Assembly (NCBI RefSeq): GCF_000828715.1
Contig: NZ_AP014583.1
Coordinates: forward strand, 1,672,001-1,736,000
DNA from: Winogradskyella sp. PG-2
GTDB lineage: Bacteria; Bacteroidota; Bacteroidia; Flavobacteriales; Flavobacteriaceae
Length of the DNA: 64,000 nucleotides
Reading direction: 5' to 3'
In this document: positions 63,735 to 64,000 of the stretch, piece by piece
How the letters are laid out: the number at the start of each line of letters is the position of its first letter
Numbering within the stretch: position 1 is the stretch's first letter
The notes under the pieces: model-generated
The model's input: the letters and a program-made list of their open reading frames with translations, nothing else
What the model was told of the DNA's origin: nothing
Database searches by the model: none
Position numbers and translations under genes: made by a program

Positions 63735-64000
63735 ATGGCTAAAGTAAAAACAACTTTTTTTTGTCAAAATTGTGGTAGTCATTATGCCAAGTGGCAAGGA
63801 CAATGTACTTCTTGTAAAGAATGGAATACTATTGCAGAAGAAGTGATTCAAAAGCCAGAAAAGAGTGATTGGAAAACAGCTTCATCTTTAAGTAAACGCG
63901 TTCCAAAACCATTAAAAATTAATGATATAGATTCATCTCAAGAAGCGAGATTAAATATGCAAGATGCAGAATTTAATCGTGTGCTTGGTGGTGGTATGGT
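63735..64000 (+). CDS. radA: DNA repair protein RadA (5' part; runs off the window)
   Basis: The visible 88 codons give the N-terminal C4 zinc finger TFFCQNCGSHYAKWQGQCTSCKEWNTIAEE and continue toward the KaiC-like ATPase domain (ending FNRVLGGGMV). RadA processes recombination intermediates. The zinc finger and the LGGGMV run-in to the Walker A region are distinctive. The remainder lies outside the window. Confidence 0.95.
   Translation, partial: MAKVKTTFFCQNCGSHYAKWQGQCTSCKEWNTIAEEVIQKPEKSDWKTASSLSKRVPKPLKINDIDSSQEARLNMQDAEFNRVLGGGM

Overview
The window is AT-rich chromosomal DNA from a member of the Bacteroidota, almost certainly a marine-type Flavobacteriaceae; I cannot name the genus. 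Evidence: type IX secretion (T9SS) machinery (PorZ) and a large T9SS cargo, TonB-dependent receptors, DUF4270, DUF5916 and Coa1-family proteins, a short ATP synthase epsilon subunit, and promoter boxes matching the Bacteroidota -7 consensus TAnnTTTG upstream of many genes. I saw no tRNA, rRNA, CRISPR array, insertion sequence, prophage or replication origin.

Layout. 1-11.2 kb: a truncated AraC-type regulator, YraN, a yicC-gmk-nadD operon, and mixed metabolism and transport genes (thioesterase, FemAB/GNAT-like protein, EamA transporter, Spx/ArsC-like protein, DinB-like protein, Na+/H+ antiporter, cystathionine gamma-synthase). 11.2-24.6 kb: gdhA, then a porZ-recO-TonB receptor run, a 1,600-residue T9SS cargo protein, recX and a small beta-barrel protein. 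24.7-34.6 kb: a biotin region (bioB; bioF-DUF2007-bioD-bioA; a stand-alone ketoacyl synthase) interleaved with NfeD/flotillin genes. 34.6-36.7 kb: a compact operon of three DUF2975 membrane proteins and a small Cro-like regulator, with a strong candidate autoregulatory operator. 36.7-42.7 kb: an SOS-like mutagenesis module (HMCES/YedK, Y-family polymerase, DnaE-like polymerase) divergent from a LexA-like self-cleaving repressor. 42.7-47.8 kb: a LytTR response regulator with a damaged histidine kinase, a DUF5916 barrel protein and an oxidoreductase. 47.9-54.2 kb: atpD-atpC and a TonB receptor paired with a GDSL lipoprotein. 54.4-58.8 kb: a starch-synthase-like protein, DUF4270 and glmS operon. 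58.9-64 kb: panC-panD-flippase-like gene, two tandem alpha/beta-hydrolase paralogues, a possible 50-residue protein and the start of radA.

Most notable. (1) The DUF2975x3/HTH operon has a shared C-terminal E(N/D)(D/E)LTI tail and a symmetric repeated site on its promoter; its third membrane gene is split by a frame change. (2) The histidine kinase gene has lost its glycine-rich ATP-lid segment and its reading frame; the 35-residue remnant still overlaps the response regulator start by ATGA. (3) A small membrane-protein gene is broken at an 8-bp homopolymer. (4) Both tandem hydrolases carry Asp where serine esterases have the nucleophile Ser. (5) The SOS-like module has two related operator-like sites and competing hairpins in the repressor leader. 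Three frame disruptions in 64 kb also call for a check of the assembly before biological conclusions.
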